Position numbers and translations under genes: made by a program | Assembly: GCF_040253635.1 (NCBI RefSeq) | Contig: NZ_JBEJGX010000003.1 | Location: forward strand, 8,147,501-8,211,500 | DNA length: 64,000 bases | Direction: 5' to 3' | Source: Streptomyces sp. Edi2 | Lineage (GTDB): Bacteria; Actinomycetota; Actinomycetes; Streptomycetales; Streptomycetaceae | Notes under the pieces: model-generated | The model's database searches: none | What the model saw: the letters and a program-made list of their open reading frames with translations, nothing else | What the model was told of the DNA's origin: nothing | Shown here: positions 1 through 9,079 of the stretch, piece by piece | How positions within the stretch are numbered: position 1 is the stretch's first letter | How the letters are laid out: each line of letters opens with the position of its first letter

Positions 1-3000
1 CAGGCGACGTCTTCGTTTCCGGTGCCGTCCTTGGTGAAGTTGCTCAAGGAGATGCTGGGCTTGCCGGTGAAGTTGAAGACCCCCAGAGGGACCCAGGTGT
101 TCTTGCCGATGCGCTGCTGGACGACGCGGGTGGTGCTGGAGGAGGAGTCGGCCCCACCGACTTCGTAGGAAGCCTGGCGGGTATGGGCCCCGTGGTCGGG
201 GATGTGCACGTAGGCCCGCGCCCAGCCGCCGATGTTCTGGTTCAGGGTCCAGGTGCCGGTGGCCTTCATCCGCCCGGCGTTGCCTGGGTAGGACTCAGGC
301 TGGCGGGTGTGCGCGAAGTAGAAGTGGTTCTGGTACCCGGCCCCGATCTGATGGGTGTCGATCTTGGACGGGAAGGCGCCGTTCCACTCAGGGAAGGAGA
401 ACTTGAACGTGCCATGTGAGGAGATCGCACCGCAGAGTCGTGACCCGTCGCCTGCTGGGATGGCGCCCGCCGGGAGGTCGTCGATGACGAGGCTCCCCGA
501 GGGGAGGCCATGGGAACAGCGCGGCGGGTAGGCGCTGCCATCGGGCTGTTCGGGATAGGTGGTGTTGAAACGGTGGACGGCGTTACCGCATTCCGGAAAC
601 AGCCCGCCGCAGTCTTTCCACTGGGGTGCGGCTTTGTTCCACCAGCAGTGCAGCCAGTGCGGGTTGGACTTGTCGTCCCCTGTATCCAGCGTGCAGGCGC
701 CCTTTCCCGCGTCGTTGGAATCGCCTTCGCCGATCTTGCCAGGGTTACAGGCGTTGGACGTGTCGCAGAACAGGTCGACGGGTGGTTTGGAGTCGTGCCT
801 GGAGCCGTTGGTGTTCCACCAGGCGGGACGGTAGCCGGCCTGGAAGTCGCCGGGGGCGAAGAGCGCGGAGATGGGACGTGCGGCCCAGCCGATGACCTTC
901 TCCTCGTACGGCCAGTCCTGGGGGTGGGCAGCGTGGCTGTAGTCGTCCTTCGAGGGGTCTGCGGCGCTTTCCAGGAAGGGGACTCGGTTGGACTTCCACA
1001 GCGGGTTGGCCGGGTTGTTGGTCCAGCCCAGACCCCAGTGGGTTTCCTGGCCCTTGGGGTGGAAACCGGAGTTGTAGGCCCACAGCGCGAAGACCCAGTT
1101 TTCGATCCACTGGGGCTTGCCGTCGTTGAGGGTCAGGCCCGCGTCGTAGGTGTCGTTCCACTTCTCGGACAGGATCTGTGCTCCGGCCGCGATGTTGGCG
1201 GCGTAGTCCAGCGCGATGGCTTCCTGTTCGAGGGGCGTCTTGGTGGTCTGTCCCTTGTCGGGAAGACGCATGCCGTCGGTGGCCTGGGTGATGCCGTAGC
1301 CGCAGTCGGCCTTCGACCAGTCGATTTTCCACGGGTCGAGCTGGTCGCCGTCGGCGCTGTACTTGATGCCGTAGTAGTTGCCGATGAGCGAGTTGGCGGT
1401 GACGCCGGGCACGGCGTAGCGGGTGGCCTGCCACATGTTGGATTCCTGCGCGGTGATCCCGAGGAGGATCTGCGCGGGGATGTGCCAGTGGTCGTTGTTG
1501 CTGGCGTCTTCGGGGTCGAGTTTGTGGTTGGGGTCACCGGAGAGTACGAAGCCGGGGAAGAGGCCCTGGGGGCTGTAGCTTCCCATGCCGGTGTTTTTCC
1601 AGTTCGCGGAGCGGGTGATGTTCAGCTTGCCGACAACGGCCTGGTCCACAGCCCATTCGACCTGGCGGGGTGTGGGCTGGAACGCCTGCTTTTTGTAGTT
1701 GTTGCGCGGTACGGAGCACGTGCGGTCGTTTTCGACCGGGTCGGTGGGCGAGCCGGCGCCCAGGGCCTGTGCGCGTGCGGTCTGCGTGGACAGGCTGGTG
1801 GCTTTCTTGCCTGAGGGCAGTGCGGGGGAGGGCGCCTTCCCCGCACTGCCCGCGTCCTGGCGTGCAGCGTCGGGGTGGGCGTCCAAGGTGACGTTCTTCC
1901 CGCTGGCCAGGATGTGCAGTGTGGTGCGGGCGGTGCGTTCGCTCAGCGCTTCCTCGGGCCGGATCCGGCTGTCTTTGCCCTCCGCCCATGCGGTGGTGAC
2001 CGCAGCCTGGCCATGGGTGGAGATTCGGGCGCCCATGGCGATCTTGCCGGGGTTCTTGACCGTCTTCGGCAGCGCTCTCTTGGTGGTGGCCTTCCCGGTG
2101 ATGACCACCGTGCCGCTCGCTGAGGCGTCCAGGTCCCAGGCGGAGAGTTTTCCGCTGGCGAGAGTGACCGGCGTGGAACGCCCCTTGGTGATCTGCGCGG
2201 AGGTCAGATGCCGGGCGCTGCTGATGGAGTTCTTCTTGACGGTGTCGGCGGTGCGGTCGATGTAGGTGAGGCCGCCGTCCGCGTCGGTCTTGATCTGGAA
2301 TGGAGTGTTGTTGCCGACTGCCAGGGTGGTGAGCTTGCCGGCCGCGGCCTTGACGAGATCCTTGCCGTGCGCGGCGATGATGCCGTGGCTGGTGGGGATG
2401 GCGGAGACAACCTGACCCGGGTAGGTGACGGGCCGGGTGGTCTTCCCGGTGGCCGCGTCGACGGCGATCAGGCGGGTCTGCTGCTTCTTGTCGCCGTCAT
2501 GCGAGAGCTGGGAGAAAACGGCGCTGTCACCGATTCCGCAGCCGGGGGAGAAGTAGGCCAGTGTCGCCTGATAGGGCAGCTTGGTGACCTTGCCGGTGGC
2601 CAGGTTGACGACAGCGGTGAACGCGCCGCGCACCATCAGCTCGGGCTTGTTGGTGAAGGTGCGCGGGGCGTAGGCGACGGCGGCGTACTTCCCGGATCCG
2701 GTGACGCAGGCGTTACCGATCCAGGCGTCGGTGTCGAAGCCGTCCTCGGACAAGGTGGCTGCGGTCTTCCACGCGTAGCCGTCCCTGGCGTTGGCGGTCA
2801 GCAGGTGGAGGCCGGTTCCGTCACCGGAGGTGGTGAACGCGGTGTCCTTGGAGGACGTGTAATTCTTGCCGAGGATGCTGGTGCGGTCCTTGGTGTCGAT
2901 GGCGGTGGGCTTGTCGACGTCCTGGGTTTGGGGCTGCTGCCACTGAGCCGCGCCCTTGGGGGGTGGATCGGAGGCTTGCGCCTGGGGTGAGGACAGGGGT

Positions 3001-3068
3001 ATCAGTGTGGCCCCGAAGGCCAGGGCCGTGCACAGGCGCACGGCGGTCTGCCGTCTTAATCGTTTCAC
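1..3068 (-). CDS. Secreted lysozyme-like/golvesin-domain exoprotein, 3' end outside window
   Basis: Open frame of about 1,022 codons that runs off the left edge. The start is a GTG at 3068 with AAGGAG just upstream; it is followed by a basic, hydrophobic signal peptide ending near residue 35. Residues about 40-440 are a repetitive beta-rich region resembling a propeller. Residues about 520-660 look like a lysozyme-like/transglycosylase domain: ITAQESNMW with a candidate catalytic Glu at about residue 542, then GYGITQATDGM. The last visible 100 residues (GGWARAYVHIPDHG) resemble the golvesin/Xly carbohydrate-binding domain. Streptomyces proteins of this build are often encoded next to RHS/YD-repeat proteins, so the unseen left flank matters. 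A role in acting on peptidoglycan outside the cell is inferred from family; the domain calls are by eye. Confidence 0.8.
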   Translation of the reverse strand, partial: MKRLRRQTAVRLCTALAFGATLIPLSSPQAQASDPPPKGAAQWQQPQTQDVDKPTAIDTKDRTSILGKNYTSSKDTAFTTSGDGTGLHLLTANARDGYAWKTAATLSEDGFDTDAWIGNACVTGSGKYAAVAYAPRTFTNKPELMVRGAFTAVVNLATGKVTKLPYQATLAYFSPGCGIGDSAVFSQLSHDGDKKQQTRLIAVDAATGKTTRPVTYPGQVVSAIPTSHGIIAAHGKDLVKAAAGKLTTLAVGNNTPFQIKTDADGGLTYIDRTADTVKKNSISSARHLTSAQITKGRSTPVTLASGKLSAWDLDASASGTVVITGKATTKRALPKTVKNPGKIAMGARISTHGQAAVTTAWAEGKDSRIRPEEALSERTARTTLHILASGKNVTLDAHPDAARQDAGSAGKAPSPALPSGKKATSLSTQTARAQALGAGSPTDPVENDRTCSVPRNNYKKQAFQPTPRQVEWAVDQAVVGKLNITRSANWKNTGMGSYSPQGLFPGFVLSGDPNHKLDPEDASNNDHWHIPAQILLGITAQESNMWQATRYAVPGVTANSLIGNYYGIKYSADGDQLDPWKIDWSKADCGYGITQATDGMRLPDKGQTTKTPLEQEAIALDYAANIAAGAQILSEKWNDTYDAGLTLNDGKPQWIENWVFALWAYNSGFHPKGQETHWGLGWTNNPANPLWKSNRVPFLESAADPSKDDYSHAAHPQDWPYEEKVIGWAARPISALFAPGDFQAGYRPAWWNTNGSRHDSKPPVDLFCDTSNACNPGKIGEGDSNDAGKGACTLDTGDDKSNPHWLHCWWNKAAPQWKDCGGLFPECGNAVHRFNTTYPEQPDGSAYPPRCSHGLPSGSLVIDDLPAGAIPAGDGSRLCGAISSHGTFKFSFPEWNGAFPSKIDTHQIGAGYQNHFYFAHTRQPESYPGNAGRMKATGTWTLNQNIGGWARAYVHIPDHGAHTRQASYEVGGADSSSSTTRVVQQRIGKNTWVPLGVFNFTGKPSISLSNFTKDGTGNEDVA

Positions 3069-3099
3069 TGCGCTCCTTGGGATGAAGCCGGGCATGACC

Positions 3100-3136
3100 A
3101 AGCCGCACCGCCCGCATGGTGCGGGCGGTGCGGCTT
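3100..3136 (-). terminator. Strong hairpin between two minus-strand genes
   Basis: A perfect 17-bp inverted repeat with a 3-nt loop (TGG) fills the gap between the stop at 3143 and the GTG start at 3068. There is no T-run, which is common for Streptomyces terminators. It probably ends transcription of the 3143-3727 gene and insulates the exoprotein gene. Confidence 0.75.
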
Positions 3137-3142
3137 GGGTTC

Positions 3143-3727
3143 CTAGTTGCAGGCGCCGACGGTGAAGCTGCCGCGCGCAAGGTCACTGCTGGTCTTCGTC
3201 TTCTTCATGAAGAAGTAGTACTTGCCGCAGTAACCCTTGGCCTGGCGGACCGGTCCGGCGTAGGAGGCGAAATAGCCGGCGTCGGTGGCGCAGGGTGTGT
3301 CGACGTAGTTGTCGCACAGCGTGGCGCTGAGGTACATCGACTTGCCGGAGTAGTTGCCTTCGGAGTAGAGGAGGCCGCAGGTGGGGTCCTCGTAGAAGCC
3401 GTTGTTCGGGATGTCCTTGTACCAGGAGTAGGCGGTGAGTATCGGCACGCCGCCTGAATCGGTGATGCGCTGTGCCCCGCCGGAGTGGGTGTAGCCGCTG
3501 CCGCAGGCGTTGCTTCCCGCGAGGGGCTGGGCGTCGAGAGGGGTGCCGTTTTCCCGAGCGAAGAGCTTCTCGGCTTCTTCGGGGCTGTACTCGATGGTGT
3601 AGGTACCGTCGGCGTTCTTCGTGGTCTTGTTTTGTGCTGCGGAGGCCGGGCTGGCCATGGCCGCGGTGGCGGCGAGGGGCAGCAGGATGGAGAGAACTAA
3701 CTTGGTGGTGGTTCGTCGGATGCGCAT
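3143..3727 (-). CDS. Small secreted cysteine-rich protein, function unknown
   Basis: 194 residues. The start ATG has AAGGGGGA four bases upstream. Residues 1-30 are a signal peptide (MRIRRTTTK, a hydrophobic stretch, then ASPASAAQ). The mature protein carries six cysteines (contexts NACGSG, TCGLL, TLCDN, TPCAT, GYCGK and the terminal GACN), which would allow three disulfides in an extracellular protein. I recognise no family. It may be co-regulated with the larger exoprotein downstream, but the hairpin at 3100-3136 separates the two. Confidence 0.8.
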   Translation of the reverse strand: MRIRRTTTKLVLSILLPLAATAAMASPASAAQNKTTKNADGTYTIEYSPEEAEKLFARENGTPLDAQPLAGSNACGSGYTHSGGAQRITDSGGVPILTAYSWYKDIPNNGFYEDPTCGLLYSEGNYSGKSMYLSATLCDNYVDTPCATDAGYFASYAGPVRQAKGYCGKYYFFMKKTKTSSDLARGSFTVGACN

Positions 3728-3833
3728 TGATTCCCCCTTGAGGATAGCCCTCCTGACCCAGGAGCATTCGATCTGTTGTTCGTGGGTCAGATGGGTAGAG
3801 CCTTACAGACCGGGGACAGGCATGTCCTGTGAT

Positions 3834-4313
3834 TTATGGTTTTTCGGTGATGACGTTGTAAATGACCGCATGCGGAGTTTTGCCTTCCTCGACGTTGGTG
3901 CCGCCCTGGTCACGGGCCGTGTAGACGCCGGAAACGGTCTGTCCGGGTTGCACCGTGTCGGTCTTGACGTGGAGGAATGCGAGGTAGCCCCGCGGGCCGA
4001 TCAGTCGCACGTTGACCTCGTACCGCGCTGCCTTTTGACCGCAGTTGGGCACATCGACGCCGACGAGGAAGCCGTTCGTGTCTTTCTGGCGTACTGGGGC
4101 GGCGACGCGTACGCCGTCCTTCTCCGCTACGGGCGTCGGGGCCTTGGGGTTCTTCGGCGGGCAGTGCGGCGACGGTCTGGAGTCGGGTGCGGTTGTCTCA
4201 GTGGCGGTGGCGACCGGGTGCGCTTCGGGCTTGGCCGGCGGGGAGGTGCAGGCGGTCAAGGTGAGGGCGCAGGCGGTGACCGCCAGCGCTGTCTGCGATA
4301 TGGACTTCAACAA
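3834..4313 (-). CDS. Putative lipoprotein, function unknown
   Basis: About 159 residues from a TTG start at 4313 (or the adjacent TTG at 4310), chosen because AAGGA lies nine bases upstream and because the protein then begins directly with a lipoprotein signal ending in the lipobox LTAC. A Pro/Thr/Ala-rich linker follows, then a beta-rich C-terminal domain (about residues 70-155) with one cysteine-containing motif (VPNCGQKAARYEV). A longer ATG-initiated frame exists upstream but would bury the signal peptide. The globular part does not suggest a function. It would be anchored on the outer face of the membrane. Confidence 0.7.
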   Translation of the reverse strand: MLKSISQTALAVTACALTLTACTSPPAKPEAHPVATATETTAPDSRPSPHCPPKNPKAPTPVAEKDGVRVAAPVRQKDTNGFLVGVDVPNCGQKAARYEVNVRLIGPRGYLAFLHVKTDTVQPGQTVSGVYTARDQGGTNVEEGKTPHAVIYNVITEKP

Positions 4314-4449
4314 GATTCCAGGTCCTTCACTTGGTGGGCATGGCACGCGAATGGCTGGCATCGGATCCTGCCACGGCTCCACTCAAGTTGCCGACGGCTT
4401 CTGGAATCCCCCAAGGTGCGGTGCGCGTCGGGGAACCGCGCGCAGTGGC

Positions 4450-4688
4450 GGTAAGGGTTGGTAGCTGGTTCAGCACATCGGCCAGCGAACCGTCTTGTGT
4501 CGCAGATCAGTTGGAGGACGGTCTGCTGGTAGCCGCACTCGGCCAGCTCGTCCGGGGCTGTCCACGCGAGGCCGAGCTGAACGCGGCTCTCGTACGGCCC
4601 GCAGTCGAGCGGGAGTTCCACATCGGTCAATCCGTCTGGAACGTACAGGACGTGTGCGTGCTGGTGTGCATGGTGGCCCCTCGCTGGG
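4450..4688 (-). pseudogene. Coding-like remnant, family unknown
   Basis: A stretch of about 75 minus-strand codons shows the strong third-position GC bias of real genes (VPDGLTDVELPLDCG and onward to QLICDTRRFAG) but has no convincing ribosome-binding site and dissolves into non-coding sequence at both ends. I do not recognise the family. Confidence 0.35.
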
Positions 4689-4758
4689 GCGTCATCGCAT
4701 GAGCGGGCGCCGGTCACCACAGAGTGTCCTTGCTTTGCTCTCCACGCCTGTACCGCAT

Positions 4759-4848
4759 GGGCGCAACCTCGCGTGTGGGGGGAGGAGGAGGCCGCCGAGG
4801 CCAACGAGCGCATACGCCAGGGACCAACCCCGCATGCGCGGGGACCAC
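4759..4848. CRISPR. Vestigial type I-E-like CRISPR: two repeats, one spacer
   Basis: The unit at 4820-4848 is 29 bp and matches the form of Streptomyces type I-E repeats, with a CCCCGC/GCGGGG stem around an ATGC loop. A second, decayed 29-bp copy at 4759-4787 matches it at about 20 of 29 positions. The two start exactly 61 bp apart, i.e. a 29-bp repeat plus a 32-bp spacer (4788-4819), the standard I-E period. No repeat follows at the next 61-bp step and no cas gene is visible. A weaker match (about 17 of 29) lies out of phase at 4685-4713. Confidence 0.6.
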
Positions 4849-5274
4849 GACCGTGGTCCTTTCCTCGGCTTGACCCCGCAGCCGTGACGTAGTCCGAGCT
4901 TGGCGGTCGGTGGGCAATGATCGTGGCGAAGTCGTGATCCCTATGCCTTCCGAGTCGGTGGTTGAATTGATCACCAGCGTTGTCAGGTCGCAGCAGCACC
5001 TATCAGTTCGGGGTTACGGGTACGGGCCGGAGCAGCCGCCGAGGCTCCGCAACGTCGGGGGCGTACCTAAAGGTGCCCAGCTGACTCTGACGCGTTGGTC
5101 AGCTGAGAGGGCGGATGGCTTCCCCTGAGGCCCTCGCCGGCCGGGGGCATTCCGGGGACTCTTCAGGGACTTTCACGTCTGTCCCTGGGAGATTCCAGGG
5201 ACTTTCCGCCGGGTAAGCAGGGAAGGCCCTGACAGCTCTGAAAGGTACGAACGCGCTGGCCAGGGCCCACAACC
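4849..5274. other. Non-coding stretch with short dyad and direct repeats
   Basis: No convincing gene. It contains the direct repeat CAGGGACTTTC (twice, about 5164-5207) and a perfect 8-bp inverted repeat with 6-bp spacer at 5181-5202 (GTCCCTGG/CCAGGGAC). The long minus-strand frame across this interval has atypical codon usage and is spurious. Confidence 0.4.
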
Positions 5275-5331
5275 TCAGCACTCGATGATGTTCACCGCGA
5301 GCCCGCCCCGTGCCGTCTCCTTGTACTTGAC
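5275..5331 (-). pseudogene. C-terminal relic of L-serine dehydratase
   Basis: Eighteen codons encode YVKYKETARGGLAVNIIEC followed by a TGA stop, the conserved C-terminal signature of single-chain iron-sulphur L-serine ammonia-lyases (SdaA type), including the final cysteine region. The residues just upstream (SEAPR) do not match the family, so a breakpoint lies near 5332 and more than 400 residues are missing. Confidence 0.7.
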
Positions 5332-5917
5332 GTACATGCGAGGCGCCTCGGATCTGACAGGTGTCACCGAGTATTGTGCGGGTTGCCTTAACGGAGGTTG
5401 GCGGACACGAACACGAGTAATACGGACCGTCGGGTCCGGTTGAGCTCCTGGGGTGACTTTCCTGCCTCCCGGGGAGCGACTTTTGTCGGTCGGTCGCTGG
5501 CCGGGCCCGTCGAACGCCGTCCTGTGAGTGACGAGGGCGCTGGGGGTTTCGTGGGGTTAAGTGGTGTCGCTGATCCACGGGTGCGGAACGCCCAGCAAGT
5601 TCTTCGTCTGTTGGTGGTACACGCCTGACCTCGCTTCTGACCTGCGGCAAAGGGTGGAAACGTCTGGTGCGAGGCCGAGTTGGTCCGCACCTGGTCCGGA
5701 TCTCGGTGAGTGGTCCGTGGTGCTGGCGAGCGGGCCTCGCGATACCACATGGCACAGGTTGTAACCCGTGTCCTGGGGCGTCCAGCCGAATCAGGGAATC
5801 GCTCCCAAGGGCCATGTCGGAGCCCTGAGTCCGGGGGCGTCCACACAGTCTGTGAGACGCGTGTGAGAGGTGGGGACTCGCCGTCGGCTGGTGTCGATGG
5901 GGGTTCTGGTGAGGGGC
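5332..5917. other. No supportable gene
   Basis: Short frames occur on both strands, including a 76-codon plus-strand frame opening with TTG at 5398, but none has both a good ribosome-binding site and recognisable content. The interval lies between the serine dehydratase relic and a transposase fragment and is probably rearranged debris. Confidence 0.35.
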
Positions 5918-6140
5918 GCGTCCTTCCTCGCCACGGGCGGTAACACCAACGGCTGCACCCAGTTCACCGCCCTGATGGACGCGATCCGGGTCCCCCGGAC
6001 CGGCCCGGGACGGCCATGGGTCCGGCCCGCCCACGTGGTGGGCGACAAGGGCTACGGCTCCCAGGCCATCCGGACCTGGCTGCGGCGACGGGGCATCGGC
6101 CACACCATCCCGAAACGAGCCGACCAAAAGGGAGAAAGGC
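5918..6140 (+). pseudogene. Internal fragment of an IS5/IS4-type transposase
   Basis: About 74 codons read CTQFTALMDAIRVPRTGPG, then VVGDKGYGSQAIRTWLRRRG and HTIPKRADQK, matching the central DDE region (GDKGY carries the second catalytic Asp) of Streptomyces IS5-group transposases. The N-terminal third and the part after the ADQ motif are absent. The element is dead. Confidence 0.75.
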
Positions 6141-6432
6141 ATGCAGCTCCCGCCGGGCCTGGAGCACCCTTGTGCGGAGGCGGTCAGTGACCAGTGTGTG
6201 GAGGCGCGTCGTGACGGGGTCGGGTACGTCGATTCGCCCAAGCGTGAAGCTCGGGAGTCCAGGAGGGCCGGCCCGCCCGACCTCGGTACTGGATCGGCTT
6301 CGAAGGGTGGTGGCGCCCGGCCTGGGGGAGCGAAGTCGTCTGCCGCGGATTCGGCCGCGCCCAGGCTTCTGGCCATGGTCGGGTTCGGGTCTGTGTCCGG
6401 GTGCCCGGGTATGCCCGGGCCCGCGCCATGAG

Positions 6433-7175
6433 CTATTCCTCTCGGACTGGACGGAGCGCCCGGCGCACGGCTCCGCGCAGCCACTGGTGAGCCCCGTCGG
6501 CGCTGTGGCGCGGGTGCCATGTCATGCCGATCGTCAGTGGCGGCAGCGGCAGCGGGATCTCCAGCAGACGCAGTCCCAGTGCGTGCGCCGCGTCGCTGAG
6601 TGGTGAAGGGGGCTCGCCCGGCAACGCGGTCGGCACCAGGCAGACCACGTCGCCGGCTGCGGCCAGTGCCATCGCCGCCAGGTGACCGGACAGGACGGCG
6701 CTGACCCGCCGACTAAGCCCTTGCTCGGCCAAGGCCGCGTCCAGCGGGCCGGTGAGGCGTCCCCGGCGGCTGACCGCGACGTGCTCGGCCGCAGCAGCCT
6801 CGCCGCTGCCAGGGGTCCTCGAGTGAGCGGGTGCCCGGCCCTGACGCCGGCCGCCATCCGCAGCGTGACGAGCTTTTCGACCTGGGTCTCCGGGTCGACG
6901 TGGTCGATGGCCCCGATCTCCAGGTCGATCCGGCCTTCGCGCAGTGCGCGGCCCGCTTCCCACTCCTCGGCCAACACCCGCAGCGAGACGCCTGGTGCCC
7001 GGCGCCGGGCCAGTCCGAGCAGTCTCGGCGCCAGCGCGGCGCCGACCAAGTCCGCGGCCTCGGGGGAGGTGTGCAGCCGCGCGGCTGCACGGGTGACGCT
7101 CTGCTCGGTCAGCAGGGCGTTGAGGGCGACGGCGAGGTTGGCGTCGAGGTTCGGGGCTGGGCTGCTCACCGGCAC
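6433..7175 (-). pseudogene. LysR-family regulator with internal deletion and frameshift
   Basis: The frame opens with a LysR-like N-terminus (LDANLAVALNALLTEQSVTR, AAARLHTSPEA), then jumps at about 7045 straight into the effector domain (ADLVGAALAPRLLGLAR). The rest of the helix-turn-helix and the linker, about 55-60 codons, are missing in frame. Near 6805 the reading frame shifts: the true C-terminal half (EHVAVSRRGRLTGPLDAALA through the end at 6433) continues in another frame. Without an intact HTH it cannot bind DNA normally. The GTG start at 7175 lies 10 bp after the upstream gene's stop, so the two were probably cotranscribed. Confidence 0.8.
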
Positions 7176-7184
7176 AATTCCGTT

Positions 7185-7634
7185 TTAGAACTGCGCGCAG
7201 GCCAGCTCGCCTTCCTCGACCTGGCCGTCGGTCGGCGGTGCGGGAGCCCGCCGCGTCAGCCGCAGGGCCTGACCATCCACCACCGCCCATGCTCCGGGCG
7301 GGAGTTCTGCGCCCGCCGGGGTGCCGTCGACGAGCAGCAGCTTCCGGCCCTCGCCGAGATCGGCGACGGCCGGCGTCCCGGCAATCAGCTCACCATCACG
7401 GGTGAACGTGATGTGCACCGGCACGGGGGACGAGAGCCCCGTGGTGACGGCCTGCCCGGTGATCCACAACTCCTTCGGATCGCACACCGAGCCGTCCACC
7501 CGCAGCACACCGCTTCGGAAGACCAGACCCACGTCCTCGGCAGAGCCGTCCAGAGCGTAGGCCGGAACTTCGACCATTCCCCGCAGTGTCGTCTGCTCGA
7601 GAAGGTTCCGGATTTCGCCCGCACTTACTGCCAT
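7185..7634 (-). CDS. Hypothetical protein, 149 aa
   Basis: A soluble, acidic protein with an all-beta look and no signal peptide or membrane segment (MAVSAGEIRNLLEQ at the start, then alternating VHITFTRDGELIAG-type strands). Codon usage is typical of the genome. The ribosome-binding site is weak (GAAGCTCC). It sits immediately upstream of the decayed LysR gene in the same orientation. I do not recognise a family. Confidence 0.6.
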   Translation of the reverse strand: MAVSAGEIRNLLEQTTLRGMVEVPAYALDGSAEDVGLVFRSGVLRVDGSVCDPKELWITGQAVTTGLSSPVPVHITFTRDGELIAGTPAVADLGEGRKLLLVDGTPAGAELPPGAWAVVDGQALRLTRRAPAPPTDGQVEEGELACAQF

Positions 7635-8554
7635 GGAGCTTCAACCCCTCGACCGCCATAGAATGGAAAATGGCACAGGCGTTTGTCGCGGTGTCGGGGG
7701 GCACGGAACACCCGGCGCGAACCTCGGTAACTGTGGCCGAAAGCCGGTAAGCGACACAACCACGCATTCGAGACACGGCCGGAAGGTGTCCATAATTCCC
7801 GAACGGCCGGTACGAGACGGCACGTTTCGCCAATCAAGCCCGCAGGGCCACGCATCAATTTCCGTCACAGGAGGAGGGAAAGCGAAACGCATACGCACGT
7901 CTGCGCGTACCTTCACCCGGGGGCCGGTCGCACACGAGTGGGTGGCGAGCGGTTCTTGCTGGGCGTACTGCAACGTGCGTGGCTCACTCTCGTGGACTTC
8001 TTCGCGAGCCCGGGCGCCGGCCGCGTCGATCGCCGGCCCCCTCTCCCATGCGCAGCCGGGACCACGGCCGGCGGGGTATTTCTCCCTCGCCGATGCGTTA
8101 GTTGATGTCGGAGTGGGATTTTTGCAAGGAGCACCCTCAGGGATCCGTAACCTACGAAGTTGGTAGGCGCGACAGTGGATGGGCGATAAATGGCTGGCAA
8201 GATCGGGGCCGAGATCGGCACCACGGGCCACCAGACGTCGCAGATTGCGCGGGGGAAGTAGACACGGTCGACGACCGTCGACGTGCGTCATCGGCGAGGT
8301 GGGCGCACGGTGGGGGTATGGCCGAGCGTCCCCCGCAGCGCATCCGCCGTCGCCGACCGACGGCATACGGGTGACAGTTGAGGCTGATCCTATGCCTTCG
8401 CTTACGGGCCCGAGATCTCGTGGAGTTTCTGCACCGGGCTCGTCTGGATGAAAGTGTCATTTCGCTCGATGACCCGCGGCTCATTCGAATGGCTCGGCGG
8501 CGGGCCGGACGAGTGGCCCGCCTGGTCAGTAGTCGCCGCCACTGCTCCGCAGGC
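7635..8554. other. Gene-poor interval
   Basis: About 900 bp without a supportable gene. Frames on both strands are short and lack good start signals. The right end merges into a transposase fragment. A short plus-frame segment near 8460-8545 (GSFEWLGGGPDEWPAW) has plausible codon bias and might be a relic C-terminus, but I cannot assign it. Confidence 0.35.
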
Positions 8555-8663
8555 GTCGAGCATGGCATCGCCCACCTAAAGAACTGGAGGGCCCGTCCAA
8601 GCCGTCGCTGGCCTGCTGCCTCATCACCAGATCACCGACCTGGCATCGGCACGGCAAATGTGA
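8555..8663 (+). pseudogene. C-terminal fragment of IS transposase
   Basis: VEHGIAHLKNWRA is the conserved end-region motif of a Streptomyces IS5-group transposase. The expected continuation (VQAVAGLLPHHQITDLASAR, then QM and TGA at 8661) is present in a different frame, so roughly 18 codons were lost with a frameshift after NWRA. The terminal inverted repeat follows at 8694. Confidence 0.75.
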
Positions 8664-8693
8664 ACACCGAGCCCCACCGAAGTCCCGGACGTC

Positions 8694-8722
8694 TCACCGC
8701 CTACTGTGCACGAGCTCGTTAG
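8694..8722 (+). repeat. IS terminal inverted repeat, right end
   Basis: 29 bp beginning TCACCGCCTAC and ending GCACGAGCTCGTTAG. It is identical to 10364-10392 except for two adjacent bases (TG versus CA). It lies 30 bp after the transposase stop and reads outward, as a right-hand IS end should. Confidence 0.75.
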
Positions 8723-9079
8723 TCGCTGTTAGAGATGTCTATGCGTTTGGTGGTCGCGATTATGCTCGTGCCTGAAGCTCATGTTGTCCGGTAGCGCATC
8801 ACAGACGTGTGACCCCGCGTGACAGCCTGCCGGGCGGCCGCGTTTGGTTACCTGATGGCCGCGTAATGTGATGCAGGGCGGGCTGCAATACTTCGCAGTA
8901 CAATGAAAATGGTTTTGGGTTGGGCTTCGAACAGGGCCGGGGCGATCGCTACTGGCGGCCCACCAGTGCACAACTCGAGACAGCATGTCTCTGTCCTCCC
9001 CTCACCCGGCTTCTCCAGCCGTGGGGGACGCCGTGCGCCCTCGCGACGGGCGAAGCGGGCTTCGCGTGAGGAGCCTGAA
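8723..9079. other. Upstream region of the lysozyme-like gene
   Basis: About 357 bp between an IS end and the next gene. It probably carries the promoter of the 9080 gene but I see no clear motif. A longer frame extends upstream from 9080 to 8903 but has no ribosome-binding site. Confidence 0.35.

Noticed and set aside
4685..4713. A third CRISPR repeat
   Set aside because: Only about 17 of 29 positions match and it is 13 bp out of the 61-bp phase.
5099..6520. A 473-codon minus-strand frame
   Set aside because: It crosses the serine dehydratase relic and the transposase fragment in the wrong frame and has non-coding composition.
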